Assembly: GCF_016919175.1 (NCBI RefSeq)
Contig: NZ_JAFFPU010000024.1
Span: forward strand, 186,001 to 250,000
Source: Leptospira ainlahdjerensis
GTDB lineage: Bacteria; Spirochaetota; Leptospiria; Leptospirales; Leptospiraceae
DNA length: 64,000 nt
Reading direction: 5' to 3'
The notes beneath the pieces are model-generated. The model was not told the origin of the DNA. It was given only the letters and a program-made list of their open reading frames with translations, and searched no databases. The translations under genes and the position numbers were made by a program. Shown here piece after piece: positions 1 to 10,178 of the stretch. How positions within the stretch are numbered: the first letter of the stretch is position 1; each line of letters opens with the position of its first letter.

Positions 1-701
1 CCTTCAAAATTACTGCCGCATTCGGGAATCCCGGACGCGATACCGCAAGCAATGGCGATCGGATTTTTCATCACTCCGAAAATCTCCAGGCCAACTAGAT
101 CTTCGTAACTTTTTGTATGATTCCTTGCGCCGTTAAAAAGAGTATCAAAGATTTCGATGGACTTAGGTCCCGAAGTGGAAAGGCAGTAAAAACTATGATG
201 CCCTCGTTTCAACTCTCCAAGCAGATTCGGACCGTTTACGGCCGTATATTCCATATCCAGAAAACCAGAGTTCGATGAAAGTTTCTGAATATATTCGGAA
301 TAAGTAATACAATTACTCTTGCGTCTTGTTGAAGCGGACAAAATTCCTTTCGTAAACGTAAAGATCGAATGTGAGCAGTCTTTATCAAGCGACTTTACGA
401 GTTCCTCTAAAATCCCTTCCATGAGACGCGAAGGAACGGCGATGATGATAATCCAAGAACCGCTTTTCAAAAAATCAAATTCATTCGTGACTTGAACGTT
501 ATCCGGAAGAGTGATCGAGTCCTCCAACAAAGAGGTGATTCTTTCCCTTTCGATTTTTTCAGCTCGCTTACGATCATCATACCAGAGGAACATTTTCTCG
601 GTCTTAGAAGAAAGCGAAGTGGAAAGAAAGACACCCATCGGGCCTCCTCCCAAGACGGCGATATTTTTTAAAATTGGTTCGGATGGTTTTATTTCTTCCA
701 T
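1..701 (-). CDS. NAD-dependent glycerol-3-phosphate dehydrogenase-like protein (partial, C-terminus off the window)
   Basis: This is a GpsA-family oxidoreductase, expected to interconvert dihydroxyacetone phosphate and sn-glycerol-3-phosphate for phospholipid synthesis in the cytoplasm. The translation starts MEEIKPSEPILKNIAVLGGG; residues 18-23 are the Rossmann glycine motif GGGPMG. A TKGI segment lies near residue 108, NGPNLLGELKRG near 143, and MKNPIAIACGIASG near 207, where the family places its catalytic lysine. About 233 residues are visible of a usual ~330; the rest lies beyond base 1. ATG at 701 is the only good start, although no strong ribosome binding site precedes it. The region NGPNLLGEL differs from the textbook GPSFA motif, so substrate is inferred from family only. 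Confidence 0.75.
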   Translation of the reverse strand, partial: MEEIKPSEPILKNIAVLGGGPMGVFLSTSLSSKTEKMFLWYDDRKRAEKIERERITSLLEDSITLPDNVQVTNEFDFLKSGSWIIIIAVPSRLMEGILEELVKSLDKDCSHSIFTFTKGILSASTRRKSNCITYSEYIQKLSSNSGFLDMEYTAVNGPNLLGELKRGHHSFYCLSTSGPKSIEIFDTLFNGARNHTKSYEDLVGLEIFGVMKNPIAIACGIASGIPECGSNFE

Positions 702-808
702 TCTAATTGCTATTGAGAGCTTAAGAATTTCAGGAACAATCAGAAAACGTCCGGTTTTGTTTTCTTTTTCTGGGTTGCCTAAGTAGTAAAAGAAAAGAGA
801 GTGGGTTT

Positions 809-1587
<779 letters not shown>

Positions 1588-1591
<4 letters not shown>

Positions 1592-1959
1592 AGTTTGTAT
1601 TCCATCTTTTTGATGACGCCTTTTTTATCGATCGTCAACTTGATGAATTTCGTATCTTCCGTGATACTCGCCGGTTTTTCGGCCAATGTTTTATAAGAAT
1701 TCTTTTGATAATCCGTAGAAACAAGATACCATTCTAAAACAGCCCCGTCTTGTGTGTTCAATTCCACGGATGGAGTTCCCAATACGGCCTCCGCTTTCAG
1801 ACGTTTGTCTCCTTCTTTTATCATACCTACTTCAAAGGTTCGAATATCCGAATTTGGTTGGAATTCCTGCTTTGGAGGTTGTTTTTTATCCTCCGATTTA
1901 CAGAACGAAAGAACGGAGATACAGGTTAAAATCATGATCGCTGAAAATATTTGTTTCAT
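1588..1959 (-). CDS. Small lipoprotein, possibly BamE/SmpA-like, 123 aa
   Basis: The product has an N-terminal signal (MKQIFSAIMILTCISVLSFC) with a lipobox-like VLSFC, then a low-complexity Lys/Gln linker. The remaining ~75 residues contain EVGMIKEGDKRLKAEAVLG, then P and LEWYLV, and end in a beta-rich KFIKLTIDKKGVIKKMEY segment. The order 'modulate variant-glycine-P, then W/Y strand, then strand' resembles the small alpha/beta fold of SmpA/OmlA (BamE) lipoproteins, but the match is only by eye. If right, it would help outer-membrane protein assembly; otherwise it is simply an uncharacterised lipoprotein. It is convergent with and overlaps the 809-1591 gene. Confidence 0.65.
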
Positions 1960-2069
1960 CGTAATCTTCTCTAAGGTTGAATTTTGAACTGCAATGCTTA
2001 TCTTTATTTAAGCTCTGTCGAGATTAAAAATCGGAATAAATTTTAAAAAATTCTTCTTTAACACCGCTT

Positions 2070-3062
2070 ATGGATCACGATGGTTCCATGAAAGAAAGGG
2101 AAGATACAATTCGAACGATTCTTCTAACCGGCGGAAGCGGCTCCTTGGGTTTGGCCCTTTTACCAAAATTATTGAAAAAATACAGAGTCGTTTGTATCGG
2201 CCGAAATTTATCCTCATTTCCGGACTCAATTCGTTTTGATCCCGACTTCGTATTTTACGAATTCGACCTCGAAGGTTCCAAAGAACTCGATCTAAACGAA
2301 GAACCTGACTTTATAGTTCACCTTGCCGGAAAAGTCAGCGGAGAAGGATCGACGTACGAAGACTATAAAAGAGGGAACGGTGCGGCGACAGAAAAAATTC
2401 TGAACTTTGCCTCTAAACATAAGAAGACCGGCATTCTTTTTTCCAGTTCCACCTCCGTATACGGATTTTCAGAGAAACCCGTCGCTGAAACTTCCGCCTT
2501 AAAAGGAAAAACGTTCTATGCTCTTAGCAAAATCGAATGTGAAGCTCTCTTACAAAAATCAAAAAATAAAATCGTTATACTGAGAATCGCATCTGTTTAC
2601 GGCCCGACGAACAAAAGTTTTTTGAATAAGCTCCTCCGGATTTTTAAATACGGTTTTTTACTTAGTTCGGGAAATTCTAAATTCAAAAAATCGATGGTCT
2701 ATTCTTCGGATGTTATCGATACAATTCTTATCGTTTTGGAAAAGTGGAAAAAAGCTTCCGGAAAAATTTACAACGTAGCATATCCCAAACCCTTTTCGTT
2801 TAAGGATTTTGAAAATTTAATCCGTGACGTATTTCCCGGAAAAATCTACGTTCGAATTCGAATGAAAGGAATTGTATTATTATTTTTTAATATTCTTAAC
2901 GGAATTTATTCGAAACTCACCAAACGGAAGATAAGCGTAGAATACATTCAAGATACCACTATCGTGGATTCTTCCAGAATACAAAAAGAATTAGGGTTGG
3001 AATTTAAGATTTCTTTGGAAGAGGGAATTCGCGAGATCGTACGAAACAAATCGATAGTTTAA
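2070..3062 (+). CDS. NAD-dependent epimerase/dehydratase (extended SDR), 330 aa
   Basis: This is an extended short-chain dehydrogenase of the sugar-nucleotide epimerase type, acting in the cytoplasm. Residues 17-27 read ILLTGGSGSLG, the TGxxGxxG NAD-binding motif. Further on are HLAGKVSGEG, the SSSTSVYG serine motif, and the catalytic YALSK (YxxxK) near residue 150. The C-terminal third (DVIDTILIVLEKW ... YNVAYPKPFSF) matches the substrate-binding part of the family. The substrate cannot be told from sequence; a UDP- or dTDP-sugar for LPS synthesis is a reasonable inference. The start may be ATG 2070 or ATG 2088; neither has a convincing ribosome binding site. It overlaps the convergent regulator gene by 4 nt. 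Confidence 0.85.
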   Translation: MDHDGSMKEREDTIRTILLTGGSGSLGLALLPKLLKKYRVVCIGRNLSSFPDSIRFDPDFVFYEFDLEGSKELDLNEEPDFIVHLAGKVSGEGSTYEDYKRGNGAATEKILNFASKHKKTGILFSSSTSVYGFSEKPVAETSALKGKTFYALSKIECEALLQKSKNKIVILRIASVYGPTNKSFLNKLLRIFKYGFLLSSGNSKFKKSMVYSSDVIDTILIVLEKWKKASGKIYNVAYPKPFSFKDFENLIRDVFPGKIYVRIRMKGIVLLFFNILNGIYSKLTKRKISVEYIQDTTIVDSSRIQKELGLEFKISLEEGIREIVRNKSIV

Positions 3063-3502
3063 GAATCCGTTCTCTCAGAAAGAATTTTTAGCATTTGATC
3101 GAGAACGTTCTTTAAATCGGTCAGACTCTTTCTATCTATGTCTACGTTTTCGAGAAGTTTGTCAGGAACACAAACCGCCCTCTCTCTGAGTTTTTTTCCC
3201 TTCGAAGAAAGGAAAATTTGCACCGAACGTTCGTCTTCGGATGACCTTTTTCTAAGAACCAACTCGGATTCTTCCAAACGTTTGAGCAGAGGAGTTAAAG
3301 TACCGGAATCCAAATAAAGTTTCTTCCCGATCTCTTTTACATTGCACCCATCCTCTTTCCAGAGAACCAAAAGAACCAAATACTGAGGATAGGTAATTCC
3401 AAGTTCTTCCAAAATCGGTCGATACAAGGAGGTTACGGCTCTTGAACAAGCGTACAAAGGAAAGCAGATTTGGTTTTCTAAAAAGAGTTCTTTAGCGAGC
3501 AT
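3059..3502 (-). CDS. MarR-family regulator, OhrR type, 147 aa
   Basis: This is a winged-helix repressor of the OhrR subgroup, which senses organic peroxides through a reactive N-terminal cysteine. What is visible: the segment NQICFPLYACSRA near residues 10-22 places Cys13 where OhrR has its sensing cysteine; GITYPQYLVLLVLW follows with the tyrosine-rich helix; the winged helix is IGKKLYLDSGTLTPLLKRLE with the wing KRSSEDERSVQIFLS. It lies 40 nt downstream of the glutathione peroxidase gene on the same strand, so the two probably form one peroxide-response operon. A palindrome ahead of the peroxidase gene (4045-4056) is a candidate operator. The target genes are inferred. Confidence 0.85.
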   Translation of the reverse strand: MLAKELFLENQICFPLYACSRAVTSLYRPILEELGITYPQYLVLLVLWKEDGCNVKEIGKKLYLDSGTLTPLLKRLEESELVLRKRSSEDERSVQIFLSSKGKKLRERAVCVPDKLLENVDIDRKSLTDLKNVLDQMLKILSERTDS

Positions 3503-3542
3503 AAAACGGACCCGTCTCGGTTTTTCAAGGCGGGTATCATCC

Positions 3543-4028
3543 TTATTTTTTTAAAAGGTCTTGAATTTCTTTTTCGATCTTTTCGGGGGTAGTGATCGGC
3601 GCATAACGTTTGATAACCTTTCCGTTTTTGTCGACTAAGAATTTCGTAAAATTCCACTTGATTGCATTTCCGAAAAATCCGGAAGCTTCGTTTCTAAGAA
3701 AACGAAAAACGGGATGTGCGTTGTCTCCGTTTACGTCGATCTTTCTGAAAATGGGAAATTCAACTCCGTAATTTCTTTGACAAAAACTCTTGATAGCCTC
3801 GTCCGAGCCGGGCTCCTGATGTTTGAATTGATCGCAGGGAAAACCTAAAACTTCCAATCCTTCCGAGTTGTATTTCTTATAAAGTTCTTGAAGTGCCGCA
3901 TACTGAGGAGTAAACGCACATTCACTGGCAGTGTTTACGATTAGGAGGACTTTTCCTTTATAATCTTCTAATTTCTGTTCTTTGCCGCTGTTTAAAGTTG
4001 CGGTTAAGTCATACAATGTTTGGCTCAT
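3543..4028 (-). CDS. Glutathione peroxidase family thiol peroxidase (Cys type), 161 aa
   Basis: The enzyme reduces hydrogen peroxide or lipid peroxides using a thiol donor; bacterial Cys forms usually depend on thioredoxin. The peroxidatic residue is Cys37 in NTASECAFT, where animal enzymes have selenocysteine. The other active-site blocks are present: FPCDQF with the catalytic Gln, and KWNFTKFLV with the catalytic Trp and Asn. A further Cys (FCQRNYG) could be the resolving cysteine. I place the start at ATG 4028 (MSQTLYD...) because GGAG lies 6 nt upstream; an in-frame ATG at 4040 would add four residues but has no such site. It leads the operon with the OhrR-like regulator. Confidence 0.92.
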   Translation of the reverse strand: MSQTLYDLTATLNSGKEQKLEDYKGKVLLIVNTASECAFTPQYAALQELYKKYNSEGLEVLGFPCDQFKHQEPGSDEAIKSFCQRNYGVEFPIFRKIDVNGDNAHPVFRFLRNEASGFFGNAIKWNFTKFLVDKNGKVIKRYAPITTPEKIEKEIQDLLKK

Positions 4029-4044
4029 TTCAATCTCCATTTAG

Positions 4045-4071
4045 ATTGTGCACAATATAATTTTATAAAAT
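4045..4071. promoter_or_regulatory. Two palindromes ahead of the peroxidase/OhrR operon
   Basis: ATTGTGCACAAT at 4045-4056 is a perfect 12-bp palindrome and ATTTTATAAAAT at 4060-4071 is a second perfect one. Both sit 17-43 nt upstream of the peroxidase start codon, where an operator for the MarR/OhrR-type repressor encoded by the second gene would be expected. OhrR operators in other bacteria are AT-rich palindromes of this size. Binding is inferred, not shown. Confidence 0.5.
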
Positions 4072-4165
4072 ATATTTTTTGAGATTCCGTCAAGAGAATT
4101 TTATATTTTTTGAAGATACAAATCCGAAAAACTCTTAGGGTTGATTTTTTATAGATCCGGTTAGA

Positions 4166-4930
4166 ATGATTCCTATGAGTTCTAAGCACAAAATTCTCAT
4201 CCCACTTCCATCGGAAGATTTCGACCCTTCCGAAGCTGCAATTCCCTGGAAGATGCTTACGGAGAATCGTTTCGAAGTGGTTTTTGCAACGCCGCATGGA
4301 AAGCCTGCTCATGCTGATTTTAGAATGCTAACTGGAAAGGGGCTCGGAATTTGGAAACCCATTCTGATTGCTCATAAAAATGCAAGAGTGGCTTATCAGC
4401 AAATGTCTGAAGACTCGCACTTTTTACATCCGTTGACTTACGAAGACCTGAGACCCGAAGATTTTTCAGGCGTTATTCTTCCCGGTGGACACGCACCGGG
4501 TATGAAGGAATATTTAGAATCGAAAACGCTTCAAAATTTTGTGGGGGCCTTTTTTGCCACTGGCAAACCGCTCGGAGCGATTTGTCACGGTGTCGTACTA
4601 GCGGCGAGAAGTAAACTTCCGGGAACGGATCTTTCGATTCTTTTTGGAAAAAACACGACTGCACTTTTGAAATCGCAGGAAATGGCCGCCTGGAATCTCA
4701 CAAAATTATGGTTAGGTGATTATTATAGAACCTACTCTCAATCCGTAGAAGACGAAGTGAAAGAAAATTTAAAAGATCCAAAGGATTTTCAGTTCGGACC
4801 GAAACCTATCTTTAGAGATAACCTGAAAAATATCAAAAGAGGTCATTCCATCACGGACGGAAACTACGTTTCATCACGATGGCCGGGGGATGCACACTCT
4901 TTCGTAAACTCGTTTATGAAGTTATTTTAA
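4166..4930 (+). CDS. DJ-1/PfpI family protein, 254 aa
   Basis: This is a class I glutamine-amidotransferase-like protein of the DJ-1/PfpI superfamily. The nucleophile elbow is visible as GAICHGV, with Cys at about residue 141, preceded by the glycine-rich loop VILPGGHAPGM that carries the family's backbone oxyanion contacts. Length (254) is longer than PfpI (~170) and close to the Hsp31/HchA-like or fungal-type DJ-1 members. Such proteins are deglycases, glyoxalases or chaperones; I cannot choose between these. It is divergent from the peroxidase operon, which fits a stress role. ATG 4175 is an alternative start. Confidence 0.82.
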   Translation: MIPMSSKHKILIPLPSEDFDPSEAAIPWKMLTENRFEVVFATPHGKPAHADFRMLTGKGLGIWKPILIAHKNARVAYQQMSEDSHFLHPLTYEDLRPEDFSGVILPGGHAPGMKEYLESKTLQNFVGAFFATGKPLGAICHGVVLAARSKLPGTDLSILFGKNTTALLKSQEMAAWNLTKLWLGDYYRTYSQSVEDEVKENLKDPKDFQFGPKPIFRDNLKNIKRGHSITDGNYVSSRWPGDAHSFVNSFMKLF

Positions 4931-4977
4931 TGTTTTCGATTCGTCCCGTTCATAGTCAAAAAAATTCAGGATAAAGA

Positions 4978-6774
4978 ATGCAAGACCATAGTTTATTGAT
5001 AACGCTCATCGTATTTCTTTCGGCGGCAGTCATATCGGTCCCCTTATTTAAAAAAATAGGATTGGGTTCAGTCGTCGGTTATCTCATAGGAGGAACCATC
5101 ATAGGGCCTTGGGGGATCGGCTTAATCACGGATGTCGAGAGTATTCTTCATCTTTCGGAATTCGGCGTAATCTTACTTTTATTTTTAATCGGTTTGGAAT
5201 TAAAGCCGCAAAGACTTTGGGTGTTGAGAAGACCCGTTTTCGGTTTAGGCGGACTCCAAGTCATTCTTACTTCGTTGATCTTTTTTGGAATCCTATATCT
5301 GTTCGGTTTGACCGTGGCGCAGTCGATCGTTATAAGTATTAGCATTTCCTTATCCTCAACTGCATTCGCTCTACAGGTTTTAGGAGAGAAAAACGAATTA
5401 AACACTGCTCACGGAAGAAGTGCATTTGCGATTCTTCTTTTCCAAGACTTAGCCGTAATCCCGGTAATGGCGATTCTTCCTTTTTTGGGAGAATCTACGG
5501 GAGAAGCCGGAACCCAAAACAGCCATATATCGATTCTCATCGCAATTGGAACGATCCTCGGTGTTATCCTCTCCGGGAGATTTTTAGCGAGACCGCTGTT
5601 TAGACTCGTTGCCTCTTCTGGAAATCACGAGATCTTTACGGCCCTTTCTTTGTTAATCGTAGTAGGTCTTTCTCTACTGATGGATCAAGTCGGACTTTCT
5701 ATGGCTCTCGGTTCCTTTTTAGGAGGGGTCATTCTTGCCGATTCGGAATACAGACATGAGTTAGAATCCAATCTTGAGCCGTTCAAAGGTTTACTTTTGG
5801 GTCTTTTCTTTTTAGCAGTCGGAATGTCGATTAATTTGGGAGAGGTTTTGAAGGATCCGATTCTTGTGATTCTTTTTGCGTTAGGACTTATGACGGTGAA
5901 AGCTTTAGTTCTATATTTTTTAGGAAGAGTCAGCAAACAATCCGAAGATACTTCGCTCAACCTCGCTGTTACGATCTCGCAGGGAGGAGAATTCGCCTTT
6001 GTCATTTTAGGGGTCGGCGTCTCCTTGTCGATTTTACCGAGAGAAAGGGCGGATCTTGTCATCGCGGTAGTCACTTTGTCAATGGGGCTGACACCGATTT
6101 TAGGAATCGCCAAAGACAAGGTCGTAGATTTGTTTTTTAAAAAATCCGATGTACTGGAGGAAGACGATATTGAAGAACAAAATCGTGTAATTATCGCGGG
6201 TTTCGGAAGGTTCGGGCAGATCATTGCGAGGATGTTATTCGTTCATAGAATCGGATTCACCGCTTTGGAACACAATCCGGATCAAGTCAACGTAGCAAGA
6301 AGATTCGGTTATAAGATTTACTACGGCGACGCGAGCAAGCTCAGCCTTCTTCGTTCTGCGGGAGCTGAACAAGCAAATCTTTTTATATTAGCAGTTCAAG
6401 ATATAGAAGTTTCAGTTAAAGTCGCTGAAATGGTAAAAAAACATTTTCCGAACCTCACAATCATCGCTCGTGCTCGGAACAGAGAACACGTTTTTAAATT
6501 GCTGGAATTGGGCGTAAAGATCATCAGACGCGATACCTTCGCCTCCGCGCTCGAATTGGCCGGCGAAACGTTGAAAAACCTGGGTTTTATGGATTCCGAA
6601 GTGGAGCAAAAGGTAAAAAAATTCCGAGCTCACGACGAATTAACTCTCAAGGGCCAATACCAAGTTCGACACAATGAAAAAGAGTTTATCCAATTTTCCA
6701 AAAACTCGATCCGACAATTAGAGGCCGCTTTCGAAGCGGATCGACTCGAAAAAGAAGGGAAAACCGGGAGTTAG
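4978..6774 (+). CDS. K+/H+ antiporter, KefB/KefC type (CPA2 family), 598 aa
   Basis: This is an inner-membrane cation/proton antiporter. About 12 hydrophobic segments fill residues 1-385, including GSVVGYLIGGTIIGPWGIG and the FGVILLLFLIGLEL helix typical of CPA2 proteins, and the acidic LLFQDLAVIP helix. From about residue 400 a cytoplasmic RCK/TrkA-N domain begins with VIIAGFGRFGQIIARML (GxGxxG) and continues with the usual YGDAS and ARARN motifs to about residue 540. The length and domain order match KefB/KefC, which are gated by NAD(H) or glutathione adducts in other bacteria. AGGATAAAG just before ATG 4978 is the ribosome binding site. The ion (K+ versus Na+) is inferred. Confidence 0.88.
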   Translation: MQDHSLLITLIVFLSAAVISVPLFKKIGLGSVVGYLIGGTIIGPWGIGLITDVESILHLSEFGVILLLFLIGLELKPQRLWVLRRPVFGLGGLQVILTSLIFFGILYLFGLTVAQSIVISISISLSSTAFALQVLGEKNELNTAHGRSAFAILLFQDLAVIPVMAILPFLGESTGEAGTQNSHISILIAIGTILGVILSGRFLARPLFRLVASSGNHEIFTALSLLIVVGLSLLMDQVGLSMALGSFLGGVILADSEYRHELESNLEPFKGLLLGLFFLAVGMSINLGEVLKDPILVILFALGLMTVKALVLYFLGRVSKQSEDTSLNLAVTISQGGEFAFVILGVGVSLSILPRERADLVIAVVTLSMGLTPILGIAKDKVVDLFFKKSDVLEEDDIEEQNRVIIAGFGRFGQIIARMLFVHRIGFTALEHNPDQVNVARRFGYKIYYGDASKLSLLRSAGAEQANLFILAVQDIEVSVKVAEMVKKHFPNLTIIARARNREHVFKLLELGVKIIRRDTFASALELAGETLKNLGFMDSEVEQKVKKFRAHDELTLKGQYQVRHNEKEFIQFSKNSIRQLEAAFEADRLEKEGKTGS

Positions 6775-6780
6775 TCCTTA

Positions 6781-6808
6781 CGTCCGTTTCTCCGCAGAAA
6801 AACGGACG
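6781..6808. repeat. Perfect inverted repeat after the antiporter gene
   Basis: CGTCCGTTT (6781-6789) and AAACGGACG (6800-6808) form a perfect 9-bp stem with a 10-nt loop, starting 6 nt after the antiporter stop. There is no T-run behind it on the plus strand, so it may be a processing or stability hairpin rather than a full terminator. Confidence 0.5.
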
Positions 6809-7026
6809 ATTTGATAAAAAAAGAGTCAAATCGAACACAAGTTACTCAATAAATTATTCTCCGTTTAACTTTTAATACTTTCTTTCCCCAAAAATATAAA
6901 CCTGAGCCGATTTTTCTTTGTCTTTTAGATCCAGTTTGTCGGATATGTTCAATTAGGAAACTTTTCCGCTTCCGGCTTCCCATAGAGTTTGAGGCGGAAA
7001 AATCCAATTCTCTTCACTATTCTCTC
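6809..7026. other. Gene-free stretch before a strong plus-strand terminator
   Basis: No convincing coding frame is present on either strand. The sequence is AT-rich with short pyrimidine runs. Because it ends in a strong terminator more than 250 nt past the antiporter stop, it is either a long 3' untranslated region or the body of a small RNA. A weak TAATAC-like -10 occurs near 6872. Confidence 0.4.
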
Positions 7027-7061
7027 CGGAGTGGCTCTTCATCGAGCCGCTCCGATTTTTT
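7027..7061 (+). terminator. Rho-independent terminator
   Basis: CGGAG-T-GGCTC (7027-7037) pairs with GAGCC-G-CTCCG (7044-7054), giving an 11-bp stem with one T-G wobble and a 6-nt loop, followed by ATTTTTTG. It reads on the plus strand and is far from any plus-strand stop codon. Confidence 0.8.
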
Positions 7062-7226
7062 GAATAACGAGCCCCTTGTTTCTTTGTTCCGTTTTTTCAT
7101 TTGAGAATTTATAAAAAACTTCGATCTTGATTTTTTAAAATCGGTTCTACTTTTCTTTGAGTTAAAATCCAAAACAAACAACGGACGAAACCAATTCAAG
7201 CCGAGGGTCATTTTCGAAATTTAATT

Positions 7227-7250
7227 TGGCTCGAATTATAACTTGAGCCA
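7227..7250 (-). terminator. Weak hairpin after the SHOCT lipoprotein gene
   Basis: TGGCTC (7227-7232) and GAGCCA (7245-7250) form a 6-bp stem with a 12-nt loop, 20 nt beyond the stop of the minus-strand lipoprotein gene. Read on the minus strand it is followed by AATTAAATTT, a poor T-tract. Confidence 0.4.
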
Positions 7251-7269
7251 TTCATCGTTTCGGAGGATT

Positions 7270-8067
7270 TCAGATCGATTTTAAAATTTCTTCCCGTTTT
7301 TTTCTATATTCTTCTTCCGATATCAACTTTTTATCGAAGAGGCCTTTGAGCTCGATCAGTCTTTTTTCTGAGTCGCTTATGTTTATTTTTTTTACTGGGT
7401 TCGAGGATTCGGAGGCTGCATCCGATTGAATTTGGAAATGAGCGAGAATGTGAAATTTTTTATATTCACCTTTGGCTTCATCTTTGAAATACTTGAGTTT
7501 GCCAATTGCTGAATCCGGAATAAAAACTTCCAGAGAAGGTTTGAGGTTCGATTCCGAGATCGAAAAGTTCGACCAATCTTGAAACGTATAAGGAGTTTGA
7601 AAGTCTATAAACTGATTCAATTCGAAAAAAATAAAGTGAATCGCCTCCGAAGTAGGATACAATAGAAAAGCCGTTCTTCGAATTCTTCGTCCCGGATTGA
7701 TAGAATCTTCTTTTTTTAAGATCCAAAGCTGATAAATCTGTTCGGGCGACTGTTCAAGCTTTTCGAAAGAACGATTTGCAATTTCTTTACTTAGCTCTTT
7801 CGAAAAGATACGCAAGGCGGTATCGTTCACCAAGGAATCGTTTCTGTTCCCCAGTTGAAACAGGGATTCTTCCAAAACTTTTATAAAAGTGAGGGAATCT
7901 ACGTTTGTCGGGTATACTGCATTTGTATCGATCCAGAAAGGAAGTTCCGAACTTTTTGTAAAGGAGTAGAATGCTATGGAATCCGAGGAATAATTGAGTT
8001 CTTTTCGAATTCCCGAAAAGCAGGAGAAAAAACAAAGACCTATTAAGATTGCAGTAAATCGATTCAT
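7270..8067 (-). CDS. Lipoprotein with C-terminal SHOCT domain, 265 aa
   Basis: The N-terminus MNRFTAILIGLCFFSC is a signal peptide ending in a lipobox-like Cys at residue 16. The body is not recognised. The last ~35 residues form a SHOCT module (KRLIELKGLFDKKLISEEEY then KKREEIL), a short helical oligomerisation or binding domain often found at protein ends. It lies 50 nt downstream of csrA on the same strand and may be read from the flagellar operon, but nothing in it suggests a flagellar role. Function unknown. Confidence 0.75.
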   Translation of the reverse strand: MNRFTAILIGLCFFSCFSGIRKELNYSSDSIAFYSFTKSSELPFWIDTNAVYPTNVDSLTFIKVLEESLFQLGNRNDSLVNDTALRIFSKELSKEIANRSFEKLEQSPEQIYQLWILKKEDSINPGRRIRRTAFLLYPTSEAIHFIFFELNQFIDFQTPYTFQDWSNFSISESNLKPSLEVFIPDSAIGKLKYFKDEAKGEYKKFHILAHFQIQSDAASESSNPVKKINISDSEKRLIELKGLFDKKLISEEEYRKKREEILKSI

Positions 8068-8117
8068 ATACGATCTCGAAGAGAGTTTCTTCTAAAATTA
8101 GAATCGATCAAGAAGAA

Positions 8118-8372
<255 letters not shown>

Positions 8373-8825
8373 TTAACCCATCTCCACTGCTGCGGTTTCG
8401 AGAATTTTCTCTCGGACCGAATGAGACTCGTTTCTTGAAATAAACTGTTTACCGATCAGATTCACTTTGTTAATGAGAATCGGACCCTGCATGTTCGCGG
8501 TCATCGACGCAGGATCGTCTCCTGGAATCGTAACGATAACTAGGGTGAGACCTTCCTTGATCTCTTCGATTCCGATCAATTGTAGTTCTTGTTCCGGAAT
8601 CAACGGTTTGTATTCTTTCTTAAAAAGCGACGGCGGAATCACGACGAAGGCTAAGTCCACTTCTTCCGTCGATTGTAACCATTTGAAAACAGATTCCTCT
8701 TCTTCTTCAATCAAAGCAAAGTTTTTGTAGTCTTCAAACCCAAGAAGACCTTCCGGAAAAGAAAGAATTTGTTTTTCCGATATTTGTATCTTTCCAAACG
8801 GTTTTGTTTGAATCTCGATTCCCAT
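8373..8825 (-). CDS. fliW: Flagellar assembly factor FliW, 150 aa
   Basis: FliW binds CsrA or flagellin and, by partner switching, lets CsrA repress flagellin translation when flagellin accumulates. The family signature is visible: FPEGLLGFEDYKNFALIEEE near residues 24-43, then FKWLQSTEEVDLAFVVI, and the C-terminal TANMQGPILIN with VNLIGKQFI. Length matches the usual ~150. It stands between flgL and csrA, the arrangement seen in many spirochaetes and firmicutes, with zero spacing to csrA. Confidence 0.96.
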   Translation of the reverse strand: MGIEIQTKPFGKIQISEKQILSFPEGLLGFEDYKNFALIEEEEESVFKWLQSTEEVDLAFVVIPPSLFKKEYKPLIPEQELQLIGIEEIKEGLTLVIVTIPGDDPASMTANMQGPILINKVNLIGKQFISRNESHSVREKILETAAVEMG

Positions 8826-8873
8826 TTTAAATTCTTACCCCAGAGCTTTCCTTTCAGAATAATCTATCTTTTT

Positions 8874-10142
<1,269 letters not shown>

Positions 10143-10178
10143 AAAATATACTCCTTACTCACCGATTTTCCCGTGAGC

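Noticed and set aside
4025..4312. A 95-codon minus-strand frame beyond the peroxidase gene
   Set aside because: It lies opposite the DJ-1 gene and its operator region, and overlaps the peroxidase start; chance frame.
7017..7211. A 64-codon minus-strand frame
   Set aside because: It covers a strong terminator hairpin and shows no protein-like signal.
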